Position numbers and translations under genes: made by a program
The notes under the pieces: generated by a model
What the model saw: the letters and a program-made list of their open reading frames with translations, nothing else
Databases searched by the model: none
Told to the model about the DNA's origin: nothing
From: Fidelibacterota bacterium
Lineage (GTDB): Bacteria > Fidelibacterota > Marinisomatia > SCGC-AAA003-L08 > TS1B11
Direction of reading: 5' to 3'
Length of the DNA: 64,000 bases
Assembly (NCBI GenBank): GCA_004124295.1
Contig: SCKI01000004.1
Coordinates: 62,001-126,000 of the forward strand
Shown here: positions 62,837-64,000 of the stretch, piece by piece
Layout of the letters: each line of letters begins with the position of its first letter
Numbering within the stretch: the first letter of the stretch is position 1

Positions 62837-63310
62837 ATGGGCAAGACGTTAACTTTCATATTTACAGTGATATGCGCGGTGGCGCTGGTGGGCTGCAATG
62901 GCGAAGCACCCCAGGAGGTTATAGATGCTATACCTATTATAGTGGTGGATGATTCTACCTACCAGGCCTACTTAATCATCGTGGGCGACAGCCTATCGGT
63001 CATCACGCAGATGGAGGGAAACATTGAGGGTGATATCCTGCATCTGATCGTCACATTTCTGGGGGGCTGTGAAGAGCAGCAGTTTGAGCTGATCGCTTCG
63101 GGTGGCATTGCCAAAAGTCTTCCACCTTACGGCTTTGCCCTGCTTATTAATAGCGGGCCTGCCGATACCTGCCAGGCTGAAACAAGGACATCCCTGGATT
63201 TCGATCTGACCCCTTACAGGGAGCACCTTCAGTCAAGCGGGTTGCTTGAATCAGGAAAAATATATCTTGTGCTTAACGAGGGATTAGCCCAATACGAATA
63301 TCATTTTTAA
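62837..63310 (+). CDS. Small lipoprotein of the B family, copy 2
   Basis: AAGGAGG precedes ATG 62837. The 157-residue protein matches copy 1 (leader FTVICAVALVGC; GNIEGDILHLIVTFL; LTPYREHLQSSGLL). Differences are spread evenly, so the duplication is not the newest. Confidence 0.78.
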   Translation: MGKTLTFIFTVICAVALVGCNGEAPQEVIDAIPIIVVDDSTYQAYLIIVGDSLSVITQMEGNIEGDILHLIVTFLGGCEEQQFELIASGGIAKSLPPYGFALLINSGPADTCQAETRTSLDFDLTPYREHLQSSGLLESGKIYLVLNEGLAQYEYHF

Positions 63311-63386
63311 ATGTGCCGCAGACATGGCTGCATGATGCGAATAATCTCATATTCATTGTAATCGCTAAGGAAGGAGCCTGATCAGC

Positions 63387-63779
63387 GTGTTCGATAGCAG
63401 GAAGCCATCCTGGTTGTATATAGCCATGATGATGGCTGTCATGCAATCCTGGGGCCCAGGGCTCTTTGGCCAGATTAGCCAGGGTGGCCGGCCCTATAGC
63501 TTTTCCAGTACTGTCGCCGACTCCATTGCCACTCGCACTATGGCCGCTCTTGATGTGGCTGCCCTGGTGGCTGAAGACGAGCTGGAAGCGGCCCAGGATT
63601 CACCGGTCCCCCTTCGTTTTGGCTATGCCTTTGAGGTGAGCCTGGGGCTGGACAATGCCGGCACCTGGACCGAGCTGCCCAATGGAGACCGTGTATGGAG
63701 GCTCCGTATTGCCGCGCCAGACGCCTACTCCATTAACCTGCTTTATGATGAGTTCTGGTTACCGGCGCGTGGCAGCTGA
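63387..63779 (+). CDS. Small exported protein of the A family, copy 3, frameshifted at its end
   Basis: GTG 63387 follows GGAAGGAGCCTG. The 130-residue product matches copies 1 and 2 up to DEFWLPA, where a deletion of about four bases shifts the frame so it ends RGS. Lost residues correspond to QVMLIKGLVRQQ of the others. The domain itself is intact. Confidence 0.72.
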   Translation: MFDSRKPSWLYIAMMMAVMQSWGPGLFGQISQGGRPYSFSSTVADSIATRTMAALDVAALVAEDELEAAQDSPVPLRFGYAFEVSLGLDNAGTWTELPNGDRVWRLRIAAPDAYSINLLYDEFWLPARGS

Positions 63780-63828
63780 TGTTGATTAAGGGGCTTGTGA
63801 GGAAAAAATGAATCTGAGGAGAGTAAAA

Positions 63829-64000
63829 ATGGGAAAGCCGTTAACTTACCTATTTACTTTGGTTTGCGCGGTGGCACTGGTGGGCTGCCAGGAGGATGTG
63901 CCCGACGCCGAACTGATAGGCACCCTGTGGACCCTGCAATCCATTGAACTGCCGGGAGAGCCAGATGTCGCGCCAGAGGCCACCAAGGTATACAATATCC
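63829..64000 (+). CDS. META lipoprotein with B-family leader, partial
   Basis: ATG 63829 begins a leader of B type (MGKPLTYLFTLVCAVALVGC) that passes directly into the META domain of the gene at 60951 (QEDVPDAELIGTLWTLQSIE). It is cut by the window end. It is a mosaic of two neighbouring genes. Confidence 0.82.
   Translation, partial: MGKPLTYLFTLVCAVALVGCQEDVPDAELIGTLWTLQSIELPGEPDVAPEATKVYNI

Overview
The window looks like chromosomal DNA of a Gram-negative bacterium of the FCB superphylum, most like the uncultured Marinimicrobia/KSB1/Ignavibacteria-type lineages. Three large exported proteins (beginning at 11,129, 44,225 and 54,911) end in the same type IX secretion-style C-terminal domain: a YPNPFNP motif, a VPTGIY/VSTGVY turn and a terminal KMVLLK. 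There are also a TonB-type receptor of the OMP_b-brl class, DUF5916, TolB-like propellers and CsgG-like proteins typical of that group. No rRNA or marker gene fixes the phylum. Most of the window is GC-rich; the genes near 7.3, 11-13 and 52-56 kb are visibly more AT-rich.

The most unusual region is 450-6157. It is an eight-gene minus-strand operon for mercury or thiophilic-metal handling: merB, a BFD-like [2Fe-2S] protein, a MerA/Lpd-like flavoenzyme, a DUF302 protein, a six-TM membrane protein, a CopZ-like metallochaperone, an outer-membrane barrel and an ArsR repressor. Two genes are interrupted in frame by UGA exactly where redox or metal-binding cysteines are expected. The flavoenzyme has U in its UxxxxC active site. 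The barrel has both cysteines of a CxxC replaced (UPLU) just after its signal peptide. Each UGA site is followed, at the right distance, by a strong hairpin with G near the start of its loop, as in bacterial SECIS elements. A third selenoprotein candidate, a membrane-anchored peroxiredoxin-like protein with a UPFC site, lies at 9484-10347. UGA is an ordinary stop elsewhere in the window, so this reads as selenocysteine use and not codon reassignment. I infer a selenium-based mercury detoxification operon. No selenocysteine machinery (selA, selB, selC) lies in the window.

Region by region: 1-419 holds a hydrolase tail and dodecin; 450-6157 the operon above. From 6257 to 8436 are radC and a TylF-type methyltransferase between two copies of the radC 5' end. 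From 8473 to 10956 are PycTM, QueD, the peroxiredoxin selenoprotein and a broken hicBA pair. From 11,129 to 17,343 are a beta-helix protein, ThyX, CysQ, a cupin, SodC and a cyclophilin. From 17,548 to 29,948 are a cyclase-TPR protein, tRNA-Asn, DUF5916, two HD-GYP proteins, a geranylgeranyl-reductase-like flavoprotein, a WD40-CsgG-like fusion and an SLBB export protein. From 30,102 to 40,970 is one operon encoding every step from glutamyl-tRNA to protoheme. From 41,090 to 59,881 is an envelope and secretion region. From 60,218 to the end are repeated small exported proteins in tandem cassettes.

Everything here is read by eye from sequence. Family names rest on recognisable motifs, not on searches.
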